Under the pieces are notes generated by a model that saw only the letters and a program-made list of their open reading frames with translations, was not told the origin of the DNA and did not search any database. From contig NC_085851.1 of NCBI RefSeq assembly GCF_020906515.1, positions 496,001 through 560,000 on the forward strand: a stretch of 64,000 bases of DNA. The letters run 5' to 3'. Made by a program: the position numbers and the translations under genes. This DNA is from Vanrija pseudolonga (taxonomy: Eukaryota > Basidiomycota > Tremellomycetes > Trichosporonales > Trichosporonaceae). Below are positions 63,843 to 64,000 of the stretch, piece by piece (position 1 is the stretch's first letter; every line of letters starts with the position of its first letter).

Positions 63843-64000
63843 CTACTTCTTAAGCGCAGCAAGCTCAGCGTCGGCCTTGGCGATCCACTCGGCCGCCGAG
63901 GCGTACGCCTGCTCCTTCTCCTCCTGGGTCACGGCGCCGCGGCTGCTCTTGGGCACCTCGAGGCCCTTCTGCACCGCGGGGCGCGCGGCAATGCGCGACA
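63843..64000 (-). CDS. GST-like protein, C-terminal part (partial)
   Basis: The last 52 codons of a minus-strand gene whose upstream part is beyond the window. The sequence SRIAARPAVQKGLEVPKSS followed by EWIAKADAELAALKK is typical of the C-terminus of Ure2/Gst-type glutathione transferases (RxxARPAVQKGLxVP). These conjugate glutathione to electrophiles or reduce peroxides; nothing more can be said from this fragment. Confidence 0.75.
   Translation of the reverse strand, partial: SRIAARPAVQKGLEVPKSSRGAVTQEEKEQAYASAAEWIAKADAELAALKK

Overview
The window is nuclear DNA from a fungus, most likely a basidiomycete yeast of the Tremellomycetes; a Trichosporonales genome is my best guess, but this cannot be proven from the sequence alone. 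The evidence is compact GC-rich coding sequence, many very short GT-AG introns (often 36-60 nt) with a CTGAC or CTAAC branch site close to the 3' splice site, and typical fungal genes (Zn2Cys6 regulator, HIR1-type WD40 protein, YAT amino-acid permease, NCS1 permease, DUF4246 protein). I rebuilt the exon structures by hand. Almost all join in frame from start to stop and agree between paralogues.

Region 1 (1-13.05 kb) is an array of seven related single-pass membrane glycoproteins. They fall into three types that repeat in a fixed order and orientation: long-tail (+), PPGA-tail (-), short-tail (+). That gives two triplets plus the first member of a third. All complete members have a signal peptide, a two-part N-glycosylated ectodomain with NGTTGP and PLDP signatures, a Gly/Ala/Val-rich membrane helix and a type-specific cytoplasmic tail. 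Plus-strand members end in a PPxY motif.

Region 2 (13.5-25.1 kb) holds an SDR reductase, two related micro-exon proteins with low-complexity tails (a Q/N/S-rich one at 15.0-16.0 kb and a Gly/Ala/Asn/Gln-rich one at 20.6-22.2 kb), a tandem pair of probably mitochondrial paralogues (one His-rich), and a type II membrane SGNH-hydrolase-like protein.

Region 3 (25.1-53.0 kb) is mostly conserved or metabolic: a Mis12/Mtw1-type kinetochore subunit divergent from HIR1, a TEN1-like OB-fold candidate, an NCS1 permease, an intron-containing tRNA-Lys(CTT), a SnoaL-like protein, an orphan gene, an amino-acid permease, an alpha-glucoside-type sugar transporter divergent from a Zn2Cys6 regulator, a DUF4246 protein, a tandem pair of copia-type Gag-like genes without pol, an HSL-type esterase and an NRPS-like adenylation-carrier-reductase enzyme.

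Region 4 (53.5-63.7 kb) is a second array: nine consecutive plus-strand genes for small membrane proteins. Each has a short first exon (9 to about 90 nt, except the eighth), one to three membrane helices, then in most members a coiled coil and a polar or acidic tail. Five share a phase-1 intron between the two membrane helices. Several have CA-dinucleotide tracts and an AAGTAYC motif just upstream. One copy carries an internal stop. The window ends inside a GST-like gene on the minus strand.

The two arrays are the strongest candidates for undescribed biology: a surface-glycoprotein array with repeating three-gene order, and a tandem family of membrane-anchored coiled-coil proteins with a shared promoter design.
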